This document shows positions 1 through 10,700 of a stretch of 64,000 nucleotides of DNA, one piece after another (within the stretch, counting starts at the first letter, position 1; each line of letters starts with the position of its first letter). The position numbers and the translations under genes are program-made. This stretch comes from Streptomyces griseofuscus. GTDB lineage: Bacteria; Actinomycetota; Actinomycetes; Streptomycetales; Streptomycetaceae. The notes beneath the pieces are model-generated. The model was not told where the DNA came from, did no database searches, and saw only the letters and a list, made by a program, of their open reading frames with translations. The stretch spans positions 124,001 through 188,000 of the forward strand of contig NZ_CP051006.1 of NCBI RefSeq assembly GCF_014673495.1. The letters run 5' to 3'.

Positions 1-2
1 AG

Positions 3-210
3 CGGTCCGCCCGCAGGATCGCACTCGAACTCGCGGGCCACGGCGTGCGGATCAGCGAACGCACCGTGGGCCGGTGGCTGGCGCGTCTGGGCATAAACCA
101 CCGCCGGTTCCTCGATCCCGACGGCTCGGTCAACCGGCGCCCGCCGAAACGAATCGTGGCCCGCTACCCAGGCCACATGGTCCACTCGGCGCTTCGTGGC
201 CAGTGCAGAT
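3..210 (+). pseudogene. IS481-type transposase remnant (N-terminal part, cut by window edge)
   Basis: The frame opening at the window edge reads a helix-turn-helix segment (ISERTVGRWLARLGI) followed by the proline/arginine stretch RRPPKRIVARYPGHMVH, which is typical of the N-terminal DNA-binding part of IS481-family transposases. The reading frame departs from the family right after GHMVH, where the DDE catalytic domain should begin, and stops soon after. It is a relic with no catalytic core. Its 5' end lies outside the window. Confidence 0.6.
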
Positions 211-582
211 AGCGGGTGGCGAAATGGGCACTGCCCGCCCACCCACCGCGCCCATAGCGAGCCCCGAGTCCACCGCCCCGTGCGCCCACCACCCGGCTCT
301 ACCCGCCAGCACCCGGCCCAGAAATCGGTGTACGTAACCGTTCCAGCCCGGACCCGTGACCGCCTCGGGGGGCATGTACCGCCCTCATATGGGTCTACCT
401 CCGCCGTGGAACTGACTTATTCGTAGGCGCCTTCTTCGCCGGTGCCTTCTTCCCGGGCGCCTTCTTCGACCGCCACGAGGGGACCGAGTTGCGCACCATG
501 GCCGCCTCCCTGCCCACCACCACGGTGATCGAAGTCGAGGATGCAGCACCGGTGACAGACCTGCGGGGTCCGACCGTGATCG

Positions 583-880
583 CTACCGGCGGCGCAACGA
601 GGTCGAGCGGACCAGCAACCGACAGCCCGGCAGGACCCGGTCCCAGGCGCCGCCCGCCGACCAGCGGCGATGCCGCTCGCAGACCGTCTTCCAAGGCCCG
701 TAGCGTTCCAGCAGGTCACGCCACGGGACACCGGTCCGAACCGGGAACAGAATCCCCTTGATCACCCTGCGATGGCCGCTTCACCAGCTTTCCCGACCAC
801 CCCCGGACGGCAGATGCGGCTCGAGCAGCGACCACTCGCGATTCGTCAGATCCCCCGGCTCATGCCCCGCCCGACGAGCA
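583..880 (-). pseudogene. IS5-family transposase remnant (N-terminal part)
   Basis: On the minus strand one frame gives LTNREWSLLEPHLPS and, after a frame break near 790, another gives VRTGVPWRDLLERYGPWKTV. Both are signatures of the N-terminal DUF4096-type domain of IS5-family transposases. The DDE catalytic half is absent and the frame is interrupted, so this is a degenerate fragment. Related wording occurs in the intact copy near 38.0 kb. Confidence 0.6.
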
Positions 881-917
881 ACCCGGTCGGAAAGTCACAT
901 GATCCGCCGGACAGTGC

Positions 918-1130
918 CTAATGGTCCAGGCTCAGGGCATGCTTGAGTTCGCGGCGACCGTGCTGGATCCGCCAGCGCATCTTCGCCCACCGCACCAGGT
1001 CGGCGACCGGTGTCGTGGCGAGCAGGTTCGATATCCAGTAGTCCGTCGGAGTGTCCTGGCCGTCCGGCCATTCGACGAGGAGCGTCTGGACGAGCAGGAC
1101 GCCGCAAGGTGGGAACAGGCCCGCGTGAAT
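918..1130 (-). pseudogene. IS701-type transposase fragment (C-terminal part)
   Basis: The minus strand encodes EWPDGQDTPTDYWISNL and then VRWAKMRWRIQHGRRELKH before a stop. This is the region around the last catalytic glutamate of IS701/IS4-like transposases (RWRIEH.YRELK in intact copies). Everything upstream is missing. It lies directly beside the IS5 remnant, so several insertions have decayed here on top of one another. Confidence 0.6.
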
Positions 1131-1183
1131 ACTGAGTTGCGACGCTCTGTGGCCGTTGGCGAGACCTGCGCGGATCCTTCGTT

Positions 1184-1999
1184 TCAGGTCGCCTGCGTGG
1201 CCAGCCTGCGCAAGGCCCGCACGGCAGGTGATCCGGGGTCGGCCGTCATCAGGACGACTTCCTGGTCATCCTCGGGCACGAGCAGGACGTCGCAGTTCAA
1301 CCGCAGCGCACCGGCCTCCGGATGGTCCAGGGTCTTGGTGCGATGCCCGGGAGCGTGGACCGGACGCGCCTCCCAGATCTGCCGGAACTCCTCACTGCCG
1401 GCGCGCAGTTCGGCCAACAGCGCGGCCAACCGCGGGTCATGCGGGTAGCGGTCCGCGGCCCGGCGCAGCCGCGCCACCACGATGTGCCCGAATTCCTCGG
1501 CGCTGGAGCTCCCGTACATCCGCCCCTGGCCCAGGAAGCGGCGTCGGGCCAGGTTCGTCGTCCCGCACCCAAGGTCGGCGCCGAGCAGTGCCCGGGCCAG
1601 GGGGTTCCAGGCGACAACGTCGTACGCCGCGTCAGTGACGATGGCACCGGTCTCCGGCAGCCGCTCCAGCATCCGGGCCACGTGCGGGCGCACCCGCCGC
1701 ACGGCGGTGATGCCGGGCGGCGCGCTCGAACCCGCCAGGCGGAACAGATGGCTGCGCTCGGCCGGCGTGAGCCGCAGCGCGCGGGCCAGCGCGTCCAGGA
1801 TCCGGGCCGATGGCCGCGGCCCCCGGGCCTGCTCCAGCCGCGTGTAGTAGTCGACCGACATGTGGGCGAGCTCCGCCACCTCTTCGCGGCGCAGACCCGG
1901 TGTGCGGCGGTCGGTGCCCGTCGCTGCCAGGCCGATCTCGTGCGGACGCAGGGCCGCCCGGCGGTCCCGTAGGTAGTGGGCCAGCTCCTGCCGTGCCAT
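1184..1999 (-). CDS. XRE-family regulator with MmyB-like ligand-binding domain
   Basis: A 271-residue DNA-binding regulator. Residues about 5-85 form an XRE-type helix-turn-helix (RTPGLRREEVAELAHMSVDYYTRLEQARG is the diagnostic stretch, read in two overlapping parts). The remainder is an MmyB-like PAS-type domain with the usual 'DAAYDVVAWNPLARALLG' core. I chose the ATG at 1999 because GGAGG lies five bases upstream; an upstream ATG would overlap that site. It is transcribed away from the SDR gene that begins 72 bases further on. In Streptomyces, divergent MmyB-regulator/SDR pairs are common and the regulator usually controls its neighbour; that role is inferred here. The ligand is unknown. 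Confidence 0.9.
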   Translation of the reverse strand: MARQELAHYLRDRRAALRPHEIGLAATGTDRRTPGLRREEVAELAHMSVDYYTRLEQARGPRPSARILDALARALRLTPAERSHLFRLAGSSAPPGITAVRRVRPHVARMLERLPETGAIVTDAAYDVVAWNPLARALLGADLGCGTTNLARRRFLGQGRMYGSSSAEEFGHIVVARLRRAADRYPHDPRLAALLAELRAGSEEFRQIWEARPVHAPGHRTKTLDHPEAGALRLNCDVLLVPEDDQEVVLMTADPGSPAVRALRRLATQAT

Positions 2000-2070
2000 G
2001 TCGCCTCCTTCCACTGCCTGGTACAGGCTGTCCCTGGCAGGGCGCTCACGACCAGGGAAGTGTGGTTGCC

Positions 2071-2787
2071 ATGAACGAACGCACAGCTCTGGTCACCGGT
2101 GCCAACAAGGGCATTGGCAAGCATATCGCCCGGCTGCTCGCCGCCGAGGGCCTCACCGTGTACGTGGGCTCCCGTGACCCCGGGCGCGGGCAGCGGGCCG
2201 TCGAGGAGATCGGAGCCGGGGCCCGTCTGCTGGTCCTCGACGTGACCGATCCCGACGGCATCGCGCGGGCCGCGGCTCAGATGGACCGCCTGGACGTACT
2301 GGTCAACAACGCCGGCATCTCGCCGTCACTCGCCCCGCCGGCCGACACCGGCGTCGAGGAGTACCGGCGCACATACGAGACCAATGTGTTCGGGGTAGTG
2401 GCGGTGACCAATGCCTTCCTGCCCGTCCTGCGCCGGTCCCCGCGCCCGCGCATAGTCAACATCTCCAGTGGCACGGCGTCGCTGACCTGGAGCACCACCC
2501 CCAACCCCCAGTTCACCCCGGGAAGCGGCGGCGGCGCTGCCTACCGGTCGTCCAAGGCCGCCCTCAACGCCCTCACCGTCTTCTACGCCCAGACGCTGGC
2601 CGAGGACGGCTTCAAAGTCAACGCGCTCGCCCCCGGCCTGCGGGCCACCGATCTCAACCCCCGGGCCGCCGATACCGGCGGCGACCCGGCGGAGGCCGCC
2701 CACGGTGCCCTCCGCCTGGCCCTGCTGCCGGATGACGGCCCCACCGGCGGCTTCTTCTCCTGGGACGGAACGCCCGTGCCCTGGTGA
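2071..2787 (+). CDS. Short-chain dehydrogenase/reductase
   Basis: A 238-residue classical SDR, expected to be a cytosolic NAD(P)H-dependent oxidoreductase acting on a small carbonyl or alcohol. The cofactor motif TGANKGIG is at residues about 8-15, NNAG is near 77, the catalytic Ser is in NISSG and the catalytic pair is YRSSK. Length is normal for the class. The start is the ATG after the divergent promoter region shared with the MmyB-type regulator. Nothing in the sequence fixes the substrate. It most resembles the carbonyl-reductase-like SDRs that Streptomyces keeps under MmyB control. Confidence 0.92.
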   Translation: MNERTALVTGANKGIGKHIARLLAAEGLTVYVGSRDPGRGQRAVEEIGAGARLLVLDVTDPDGIARAAAQMDRLDVLVNNAGISPSLAPPADTGVEEYRRTYETNVFGVVAVTNAFLPVLRRSPRPRIVNISSGTASLTWSTTPNPQFTPGSGGGAAYRSSKAALNALTVFYAQTLAEDGFKVNALAPGLRATDLNPRAADTGGDPAEAAHGALRLALLPDDGPTGGFFSWDGTPVPW

Positions 2788-3016
2788 TCAGCCATGGGCG
2801 GCGCCGAGAACGGGTGTCCCAGAAGTGCGTGGTCCATACCTGCCGGACCAGACGCCTCGATCCCGCGCTGCCAGGCGGTCGCTCCCGCCCTTTGCGCCCT
2901 GCGTGGATGCCGGGCCCGAGGCGGCGCGTAACGTCCCTCGCCGTATTCCGGTGCCCGCAGTCGGCGTTCTCGTCTGACCGCGGGTGCCCGGCGAGCTGGT
3001 GGGCCTCTGGCGCCCG
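2788..3016. other. Intergenic segment between converging genes, no gene seen
   Basis: The SDR and the phospholipase gene converge on this 229-base stretch. I see no convincing small gene, RNA gene or strong terminator hairpin. Confidence 0.5.
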
Positions 3017-4117
3017 TCAGCCGCGCGGGACGACCGTCGACTGGACGTCCGGCAGGGCCTTCCAGTCATTGGACGCCACCGTGGCGTGTGCTTTGGCCAG
3101 TTGGGTTACCCGGGCCTGCGCGTCGGCCGTTGAGGGGTTGACGTCGTCCAGCGCCGGCGGCACGTTCTGCGCGTCGGTCATGAACAGCAGATAGTGGTGG
3201 GTGTCGTACCATCCGGTGTCGATGCTGCCGTTGAGGTATGTGGCCGCGTCGCCGTCGAAAACCACGAACCAAGGGCGCAGCGACGTGTCGGAGTAGCGCG
3301 AACGGGGATCGCCTGCCTGGGCATTGTGCACCGAAGGGAAGACGTTCGCCTGTGACGTCCTGCCCTGGGTGTGCAGGTCGCGCAGGTAGCCCGCGTACTC
3401 CTGGTCGGTCCACAGAGAGTCGGTCGGGTTGCTCTCCTCGACCGTGCCGGGAATGACCTCGAGGATGACCTTGCCGGCCAGTTGCTGCCGAGTGGGCCAG
3501 TTGCCGGCGCGAGCGGCCTCGTCGAGCGTGGCATACTGCCCGCCGCCTGGCTTGTCGAGCAGGTCGGACGGCTTGAACACCAGCCCGCCGAGGTGCGCGC
3601 TGATGGACTGGTCGAGCTTGGCCGGGCTCATGCCGAACGTGGCCTGGAAGCCCGCCTTGATCTCCAGCTTGATGTACAGCGGGCCGTGCCCGGGGTGCGC
3701 CCCGAGCCACAGCCGGACGTCGTCCAGGCAGCTCTCCAGGTCCTTGTTCGCCCCGCCGGTGTAGAGCTGGGAGGCCGAGGACGCGTTGACGCAGTTGTTC
3801 GCGTTGCCCGTCGGATTGGAGTGGCTCACCTTCCACTCCTGGGTGAAGAAGTCGTCCCAGACATCGAGTTCGATCATCGAGGTGCCTGTGTCGAGAGCCT
3901 GGGCTAGATACGTGAAGGCGCCGGGGTCGTAGCTGTTGTGCAGGCCTGACGTCGTGGCGCCGGACAATGGTAGCGCGTCCGTACCGGCGGCGGAGGCGGT
4001 GACGCCCCCCGGGCCGGCCATGGTAAGCGCCAGGCACGCGGTGAGTGCCCCGAGCAGCGCGGCGCGCACGACGGCGTGTGGTCGGAACAGAGCTCGACGG
4101 GTGAACGGTCCGGTCAC
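3017..4117 (-). CDS. Secreted Ca2+-dependent phosphatidylinositol-specific phospholipase C
   Basis: A 366-residue exported enzyme that should cleave phosphatidylinositol to diacylglycerol and inositol phosphates outside the cell. The N-terminus has arginines, a long hydrophobic stretch (about residues 16-35) and an ASAA-type signal cleavage site near 43. The two catalytic histidines are recognisable: His60 in GLHNSYDPG and the one in EWKVSHSNP. The metal-binding acidic motif ELDVWDD lies just before the second. This layout (PI-PLC-C1 family) is that of the calcium-dependent PI-PLC known from Streptomyces antibioticus. It appears to be monocistronic. Confidence 0.9.
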   Translation of the reverse strand: MTGPFTRRALFRPHAVVRAALLGALTACLALTMAGPGGVTASAAGTDALPLSGATTSGLHNSYDPGAFTYLAQALDTGTSMIELDVWDDFFTQEWKVSHSNPTGNANNCVNASSASQLYTGGANKDLESCLDDVRLWLGAHPGHGPLYIKLEIKAGFQATFGMSPAKLDQSISAHLGGLVFKPSDLLDKPGGGQYATLDEAARAGNWPTRQQLAGKVILEVIPGTVEESNPTDSLWTDQEYAGYLRDLHTQGRTSQANVFPSVHNAQAGDPRSRYSDTSLRPWFVVFDGDAATYLNGSIDTGWYDTHHYLLFMTDAQNVPPALDDVNPSTADAQARVTQLAKAHATVASNDWKALPDVQSTVVPRG

Positions 4118-4149
4118 GTGCCCTCCTGTGGGTGTGGCTCTCCGTCAAG

Positions 4150-5085
4150 GACGGTGACGGCCACGTGTGAATCGACGGAGGCATGACACGTAACACGACT
4201 TGGAATCCTCCTGACAGCTCCACTTCGAGCCGAACTCCACTACGCGGGACGGGGGTTCATGTGAATGAAGCGCTCCGGGTCTGGTGGAGGCTCTGATGTG
4301 CTCCGGCTTGCGTGGAGGCGAGTTGCTGGAATCGAAACCCTCGTCAGGGGGTGGGTGGCCAAGCGTGCCGGCGGGGTCAGGGCTGCGGCGGAGCAGGGCG
4401 CTCTGGATCAGGCCCATGTGGCTGAACGCCTGCGGGAAGTTGCCGAGCCGGCGCTGCTGGACGGGGTCGTACTCCTCCGCCAGGAGCGCGAGGTCGTTGC
4501 GCAGAGCGAGGAGGCGCTCGAACAAGGCGCGGGCCTCGTCGAGGCGGCCGGTCAGGGCGAGGCCATCGACGAGCCAGAGGGCACAGGAAGAAAGTGCCCT
4601 CGTCGCCGGTCAAGTCGTCCACCCCGGCGGCCTCACCGCAGGCCCGGTAGCGGTACACGATCCCGTCGTCCGTGGAGAGCTCACGACGTACGGCGTCCAC
4701 CGTGCGGAGGACGCGCGGCTCGTCGGGCGGTGGGAAGCCGGTGCGCGGGACGAGCAGCGTGGCAGCGTCCAGTTCCTTCGAGCCATAGGCCCGTGTGAAG
4801 GTGTTGCGCACCGGGGCGAAGCCCTTGTCACAAACCTCCCGGTGGATCGGCGCCCTCAGTTCGACCAGAGGGGCCACGTCCATGTCGAGCGCGCCGGCTT
4901 CGGCCAGGCGGATGGTGCGGTCGATCGCCACCCAGGCCATCACCTTGGAGTGGACGAAGTGCCGCCGGGCCCCGCGGATCTCCCAGATGCCCTCGTCGGG
5001 CTCCTGCCAGCGCCGCGCCAGGCGCTCGACGAGCCGCTGGTGCAGGACCGCGGTGGCGGCGCAGTGGGCGACACCGCTCTGGTGT
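4150..5085 (-). pseudogene. Broken GH15 (glucoamylase/trehalase-type) glycoside hydrolase gene
   Basis: The minus strand preserves the C-terminal half of a GH15 alpha-glucoside hydrolase: EGIWEIRGARRHFVHSKV and YGSKELDAATLLVPRTGF in one frame, then, after a frameshift near 4580, FERLLALRNDLALLAEEYDP and RRLGNFPQAFSHMGLIQ in another. Intact relatives are about 600 residues and carry these blocks contiguously near the C-terminus. The N-terminal half is gone and the 5' side abuts an ISAs1-type transposase relic, so the insertion probably destroyed the gene and the frameshift followed. No active enzyme is expected. Confidence 0.85.
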
Positions 5086-5160
5086 CCAGCCAGGGGCTAT
5101 TGCCTGATCGAGGCCGTCCGGGTTTCATCCGGTGAGGCCGAGGGCGGCCAGGGGCCTTCG

Positions 5161-5960
5161 TCAGTCGTGGGCTGTGTGACGTAGGGCGGCGGCGATGTTG
5201 GTGTGGCCGTCTTGACGGTGGACGCCGATGGCGAGGTTGCGCAGGCCGGCCATGATGCGCGGGAGATGGTCGGCATGGATCTTGGAGTCGTCCTCGCGGA
5301 ACGTCCGGTCGCGGACGTGGTGCGGAAGGTTTCCGATCTTCCAGTGCCCGCTGATCCAGTCGGCGAGCTGGGCGCCGGTGACCGCGCCGGGCGGCAGGCT
5401 GGTGATCAGGTAGGCGCGCTCGATGGTGAGCTTGCCGCTCGTGAAGTCCTTCCCCCAGCGAACGACTTGGAGGGCCTGACGTGCGTCGGGAAAGTGGAGG
5501 TGAGCGAAGGCGGTGGTCTTCAGCCGTCGGATCTCCAGGCGGTGATGGCCCCGGGTGCGGTCGCGGTGGTCGAGCGTGATCTCGCGCCAGGGCAGACGGC
5601 GGACGAGGTCGAAGGGGCCGGGATGGTCGGCATCGACCTGGGCGATGTAGTGGGCACCGCGCTCGCGGAGGTAGGTGCCGTGGGCGTGCTGGGTGTGCAG
5701 GGCGTCGGCGGTGATGACCGTGCTGGTCAGGTCGACGCTGTCGAGCGGGGGCCGGAAGGCGGGGAACTCGTTGCTTTGTCGGCGACCTGGCGCGGGGCCA
5801 GGACATGACCGGTGTGGTCCACCGCGGCGAGCAGGGTGATCTCCCCGGTGACGTGGGTGCGCGAGCCGCGCAGGGCTTGCCGTCGACAGCGATCGCCCGC
5901 AGTCCGGGGCGGGCCGGGGCTGCGCGGGCGGCGGCATGATGCCGGACCGGACCACCCCGC
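5161..5960 (-). pseudogene. ISAs1-family transposase, frameshifted
   Basis: The C-terminal two thirds read cleanly as an ISAs1 DDE transposase: DLTSTVITADALHTQHAHG, then SGHWKIGNLPHHVRDRTFRE, ending RNLAIGVHR and a short tail. The N-terminal part of the same protein (LRGSRTHVTGEITLLAAVDH) is in a different frame, with breaks near 5755 and 5890. I could not define terminal inverted repeats. The relic sits between the broken GH15 gene and the biosynthetic locus starting at 6475. Confidence 0.8.
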
Positions 5961-6474
5961 GGGCGCGGGGACAGGCCGGTTCAGCCTCCGGCCCTGGCCG
6001 ATCACGGGGGTTCATGGACGTTATCGAGACGCCGACCCCACTTTCCAGCCAACTGTCGAACACGCTGCGATCACACCACCTCGGCCCCGACACGGCCCCG
6101 GGGCGTCGGTAATCGGCGACATCGCATGCGGATGAGGGCATGGGTGACGGCCCACCCGCGCGGATGGTCGCGCCGGCGGAGCATTCGCCACCGCATCGCC
6201 CATCGCGGGCCGAGCAGTGACCTCACAGGCACGAGCGGGCAAAACTCCAGCAGCCGGAAATTGTCTTCGCAATCTGTGCTTCGCCGGGTCCGGCGGCCTT
6301 GTCGTGCAATCCCGGCCGCTCCCCTCCCCCGACCGGCCCCTTGACCACCTGGTCTTAAGCCAGACCCGGTCCCGTGCGCTGGGTGTGAACAGCGTGACGC
6401 ATGGGAAATGTTGGCGCGACACGCGGACGACGGACACGACCGTGGGTCCGTGTCGGCGGGAAGAGGGGAATGGG
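5961..6474. other. Intergenic region upstream of the polyketide/peptide locus
   Basis: About 500 bases without a credible gene separate the ISAs1 relic from the exporter gene. It should hold the promoter of the three-gene biosynthetic operon. No regulator gene is adjacent and I could not pick a convincing -35/-10 pair. Confidence 0.4.
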
Positions 6475-7755
6475 ATGCGGTACTTCCGGCTGCTGGTCGC
6501 GGGCAACGCGATATCCGCCTACGGCAGTTATCTGAACATGGTGGCGCTGAACGTGTTCGTCTACGACGTGACGCACAGCGCCCTGGCGGCCGGGGTGTTC
6601 ATGGCCGTTCGGCTGGTGTCCGGAGTGGCCTCCGGATTCGTGAGCGGACGCCTGGTGTCGTCGTTCGACCGCAAGCGGCTGATGGTCGGCGCCGACGTCT
6701 GCCAGGGCGCCGCCCTGGTGGTGCTCCTGCTGGCTCCGCACGGCGCCCGAGTCACCCTGCTGTACGGCCTTGCCCTTGTCACCGGCTGCTGCTCGACCCT
6801 GTCCCAGGTCGCACTGCGCAGCAGCGTGCCGGAGATCGTCGGCGCGGAGCACCGGACCCGGGCCAACGGACTGCTGGTCACCGGCCGCTCGCTCGCCATG
6901 ATCGCCGGCTTCGCCTCGGCCGGTGTGGTGGTCGCCCAACTCGGCTACGGCTTCGCGTTCACCCTGGACGCCCTGACGTTCGCGGTCTCGGCGACCGCCC
7001 TCCTCCTGCTCCCGATCCGCACCAGGGCGGCCGCCCCCGGCTCGGTGGGCGAGGAGAGGACCGAGGGCGGCGCGAAGCCGGCCGGCGGCCGGACACGGCT
7101 GCTGGTCCGGCAGGTCGGTCCGGTGATCCTGGCGATGATCGCCGTGCGCGCGGTGGACGGGCTGGGGTCCTCCTCGCACAACGTCGCCCTGCCGGTGTAC
7201 TCCAGCATGCTGAACCCGGCGCACCCGGCCACCTTCGTCAGCCAGTTCTGGGCGACCTGGGCGATCGGCAACCTCGTCACCCAGCAGGTGCTGGCGGTGC
7301 TCACCCGCCGCTGCGGGCGCACGCCCGGGGAACGCGCCTTCGCGCTGGGTGCCTGTGTGATGTCGGCCTGCTTCATCCTGGTGTTCTGCTCGCTGCCCAC
7401 CCTCGCGGCCATCGCGGTCGCGCTGATCGCCGGGGGCGCCGACGGGTTCACCGAGGTGGTGTACGTCTCCCGGCTGCAGGCGGCGCCCGACGAGCAGCGC
7501 GGGCGCCTGTTCGGGCTCTCGGCCTCGGCCGAGAACGGCGGCTTCGGCCTGGGCATGCTGGTCAGCGGCGCCCTGATGGAGTCGTTCACCCCGCTGACGG
7601 TGGTGGCCTGGCTGCACGGAGTCGCCATCGTGCTCTGTCTCGCCCTGCTGGTCTGGCTGGTCGTCCGCGGCAGAGGGCCGGTCCCGCAGGAACTCGCGGC
7701 GGACGGATCCGAGCGGTTGCCGAGGACTGCCACGCCGGAGGGGTCCGGCCGATGA
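6475..7755 (+). CDS. MFS transporter, probable product exporter
   Basis: A 426-residue major-facilitator protein with about twelve hydrophobic segments and a cytoplasmic loop near residues 180-205 (rich in Gly, Glu and Arg). It resembles the MFS_3/enterobactin-exporter-like branch. The ATG at 6475 follows the purine-rich GAGGGGAATGGG; upstream in-frame extensions lack a ribosome site. Its stop overlaps the start of the polyketide synthase by four bases (ATGA), so the two are translationally coupled. Its role as exporter or self-resistance pump for the product is inferred from that context. Confidence 0.9.
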   Translation: MRYFRLLVAGNAISAYGSYLNMVALNVFVYDVTHSALAAGVFMAVRLVSGVASGFVSGRLVSSFDRKRLMVGADVCQGAALVVLLLAPHGARVTLLYGLALVTGCCSTLSQVALRSSVPEIVGAEHRTRANGLLVTGRSLAMIAGFASAGVVVAQLGYGFAFTLDALTFAVSATALLLLPIRTRAAAPGSVGEERTEGGAKPAGGRTRLLVRQVGPVILAMIAVRAVDGLGSSSHNVALPVYSSMLNPAHPATFVSQFWATWAIGNLVTQQVLAVLTRRCGRTPGERAFALGACVMSACFILVFCSLPTLAAIAVALIAGGADGFTEVVYVSRLQAAPDEQRGRLFGLSASAENGGFGLGMLVSGALMESFTPLTVVAWLHGVAIVLCLALLVWLVVRGRGPVPQELAADGSERLPRTATPEGSGR

Positions 7756-10700
7756 GCGGTTCCCCCGACCCCCGCATGGCGGTCATCGGCATGGCCTTCC
7801 GGCTTCCCGGGGCGGACACGCCCGAGCAGTTGTGGCGGATCGTCCGCGACGGCGAGATCCGCATCACGCACTTCGGCCGGGAGGAACTCGCGGCCGCCGG
7901 CGTGCCGCCGGAGCTGTACACGCGCGACGACTTCGTCGGCGCCTCGGCGATCCTGGACGACATCGCGGGGTTCGACGCCCGGCACTTCGGGATGAGCGCC
8001 CGGGAGGCCGAACTCACCGACCCGCAGCACCGGTTGTTCCTGGAGTGCGCGCAGCACGCGCTGGAGGACGCCGGCTACCCCGGCGAACGGGGCGGCACCC
8101 GGATCGGCGTGTTCGCCAGTACCGGCTACCACCTGTACTCCATGCAGAACTACCTGCTCAACAACGTGCTTCCCGACCGGGAGATGACCGACTGGCTGTC
8201 CAGGATGCAGGTCATGGTCGGCAACTACGCCGACTTCACCGCCACCCGGACCTCCTACCGGCTGGGCCTGACCGGCCCTTCCGTCAACGTCCAGACGGGG
8301 TGTTCCAGTTCACTGGTCGGCGTGCAACTGGCCGCGCAGTCCCTGTTGTCGGGGGACTGCGACATCGCGCTGGCCGGCGCCACCGCGATCCACCTGCCGC
8401 AGGTCCTCGGCTACCACTACGTCAAGGGTTCGATCCTCTCCAAGTCGGGCCGGTTACGGGCCTTCGACGCCACTGCGGACGGCACCGTCGGAGGCACCGG
8501 CGTGGTGGCCGTGGTGCTCAAACGGCTCGACCGGGCACTGGCGGACGGCGACACCGTCCACGGGGTCGTCCGGGGCTGGGGCGTCAGCAACGACGGCTCC
8601 CGGAAGCGGGCGTACACCGCGCCCAGCGCCGAGGGGCAGCGCGAGGCGATCCGCTACGCCCTCGCGCGGGCCGGGGTCGGCGCGGAGACCATCGGTTACC
8701 TGGAGACCCACGGCACCGGCACTCTCAAGGGCGACCCGATCGAGTTCGAGGGCGCGACCGCCGCCTTCCGCGAGGACACCGAGCGCACCGGCTACTGCGC
8801 GCTCGGCGCCGTGAAGGCCAACATCGGGCACCTCGACGTCGCGGCGGGGCTGGCCGGACTGGTCAAGACCCTCCTGGTGCTGCGGCACGGTGTGATCCCT
8901 CCGATGGCCGGGTTCAGCGAGCCCAACCCGCTGCTCGCCCTGGACGGCAGCCCGTTCCGCATCCCCCGTGAGGCCACGCCCTGGCGCCAGGGCGCCACCC
9001 CGCGCCGTGCGGGTCTCACCTCGCTCGGGGTGGGCGGAACCAACGTGCACCTGGTCCTGGAGGAACCCCCCGACCCCACGCCCCGCACCGCGCGCCACGC
9101 CGCCCCGGACGTGCTGCTGGTGTCCGGGAGCTCGGCCGAGGCCCTGGCCGACAACGCCCGCGCGCTGCGCGACCGGCTCCGGGAACGCCCTGCCCTGCCG
9201 ATCGCCGACCTGGTGACCACCGCCGCGCTGGGCCGTACCCACGGACGTCACCGCGCCGCCGTGCGGGGCGACCGGCCCGGCGCGCTGGCCGAGGCGCTGG
9301 ACGCCTGGCTGGAGGGCACGGACGCTTCGGCGGCCGGGCGCGCCACGACCGCGGCGGGGCCACGCGAGGGCGCGCCTCGGGTGGTGTTCCAGTTCACCGG
9401 CCAGGGCTCCCCGTACCCGGGGATGGCGGCCGCCCTCCACGACCGGTTCCCCGTCGTGCGGGAGGTGCTGGAGGTCTGCGACCGCGCCCACCGGCAAGAG
9501 ACCGGGGACCCGTTGCTGCCGGTGCTCCTGGAGGAGGGGGCGGGCGTCCGGGAGGCGTTGCGGCGGACCGATCTCGCGCAGCCCGCGCTCTTCGCGCTGC
9601 AGTGCGCGCTGGTGCGGCTCTGGCATGAGGCGGGCGTGGTACCCGACGCGGTGACCGGTCACAGTGTCGGCGAGTACGCCGCCCTGTACGCGGCGGGGGC
9701 GCTGCCACTCGCCGACGGCCTGAGGCTGGTCACCGCTCGCGGCCGGCTGATGCGGCGGTTGTGTCCGCCCGGCGCGATGGTGGCGGCGGCGCTCGACCGC
9801 CCCGGCGCGGCCGCCCTCACCGCGTCGGTTCCGGGAGCGGAGCTGGCCGTGACCAACGGCGCGCGGGCACAGGTGCTCGCCGGGCCCGTCGCCGCGGTGG
9901 AACGTTTGTGCTCGCTGCTGGAGGCGCAGGGCACGCCGCACGAGCGGCTACCGGTGGACCGTGCCTTCCACACCGAGCATATGCGGCCGATGCTGGAGGC
10001 GTTCCGGGCCGTGCTGGAGGAGGTGCCGTTCACGCCGACGCGTCTGACGTTCGTCAGCGCGCTCGACGGCATCGCCCGTCCCGCCGGCTGGGTCCCCGAC
10101 ACGGACCATCAGGTGCGGCACACCAGGGAACCGGTGCGCTTCGACGAGGCGTTGCGCGTCGTCGGCGAGCGGTCGCCGGACATCCTGCTGGAGATCGGAC
10201 CGCACACCACACTCAGCTCCCTGGCCCGGCGCGCCCTGCCGGACGTGCGCACGGCCCCGTCACTGCGCCGGGGCGACGGCCTGGGCGCGCTGTGGGGCGC
10301 GGCGACGGAACTGCACTGCGCGGGTGCGGACGTCCGCTGGGAGCTGTTCCTCGACGGCTGCGGCGGACGGAGGATCCCCCTGCCCGGCTACCGGTTCCAG
10401 CACCGGAACCACTGGACGGGGCCCCGGCCCGGGGCCCCGCAGGACGCGACGACCACAGGAAAGGAACCCGCCGTGGCAGCGGAGCAGGTACAGCGTGAGG
10501 CGCTGGTGGAGCAGATACTCGGCGCCATCGTGGAGTCGACCTCCCGGAATTTCGGTGAGGACCCCTCCGCGGTGGCAGGCGACACGCCCTTCTTCGACCT
10601 CGGGGCCGACTCGCTACAGATGATCAACGTGCTGCGCGAGTTGGAGAAGGAGTTCGAGGTCAAGGTCACCATGCGGGAACTGTTCGAGGAGACGGGCACG

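Noticed and set aside
395..480. Minus-strand Lys-Ala-Pro repeats (KKAPGKKAPAKKAP) like a histone-like protein tail
   Set aside because: Only a short low-complexity tail with no upstream domain; another frame gives acidic repeats from the same bases, so it is not evidence of a gene.
6408..7751. N-terminal extension of the polyketide synthase frame across the exporter gene
   Set aside because: The extension is an Arg/Gly-rich shadow of the MFS frame; the KS begins right after the overlapping ATG at 7752.
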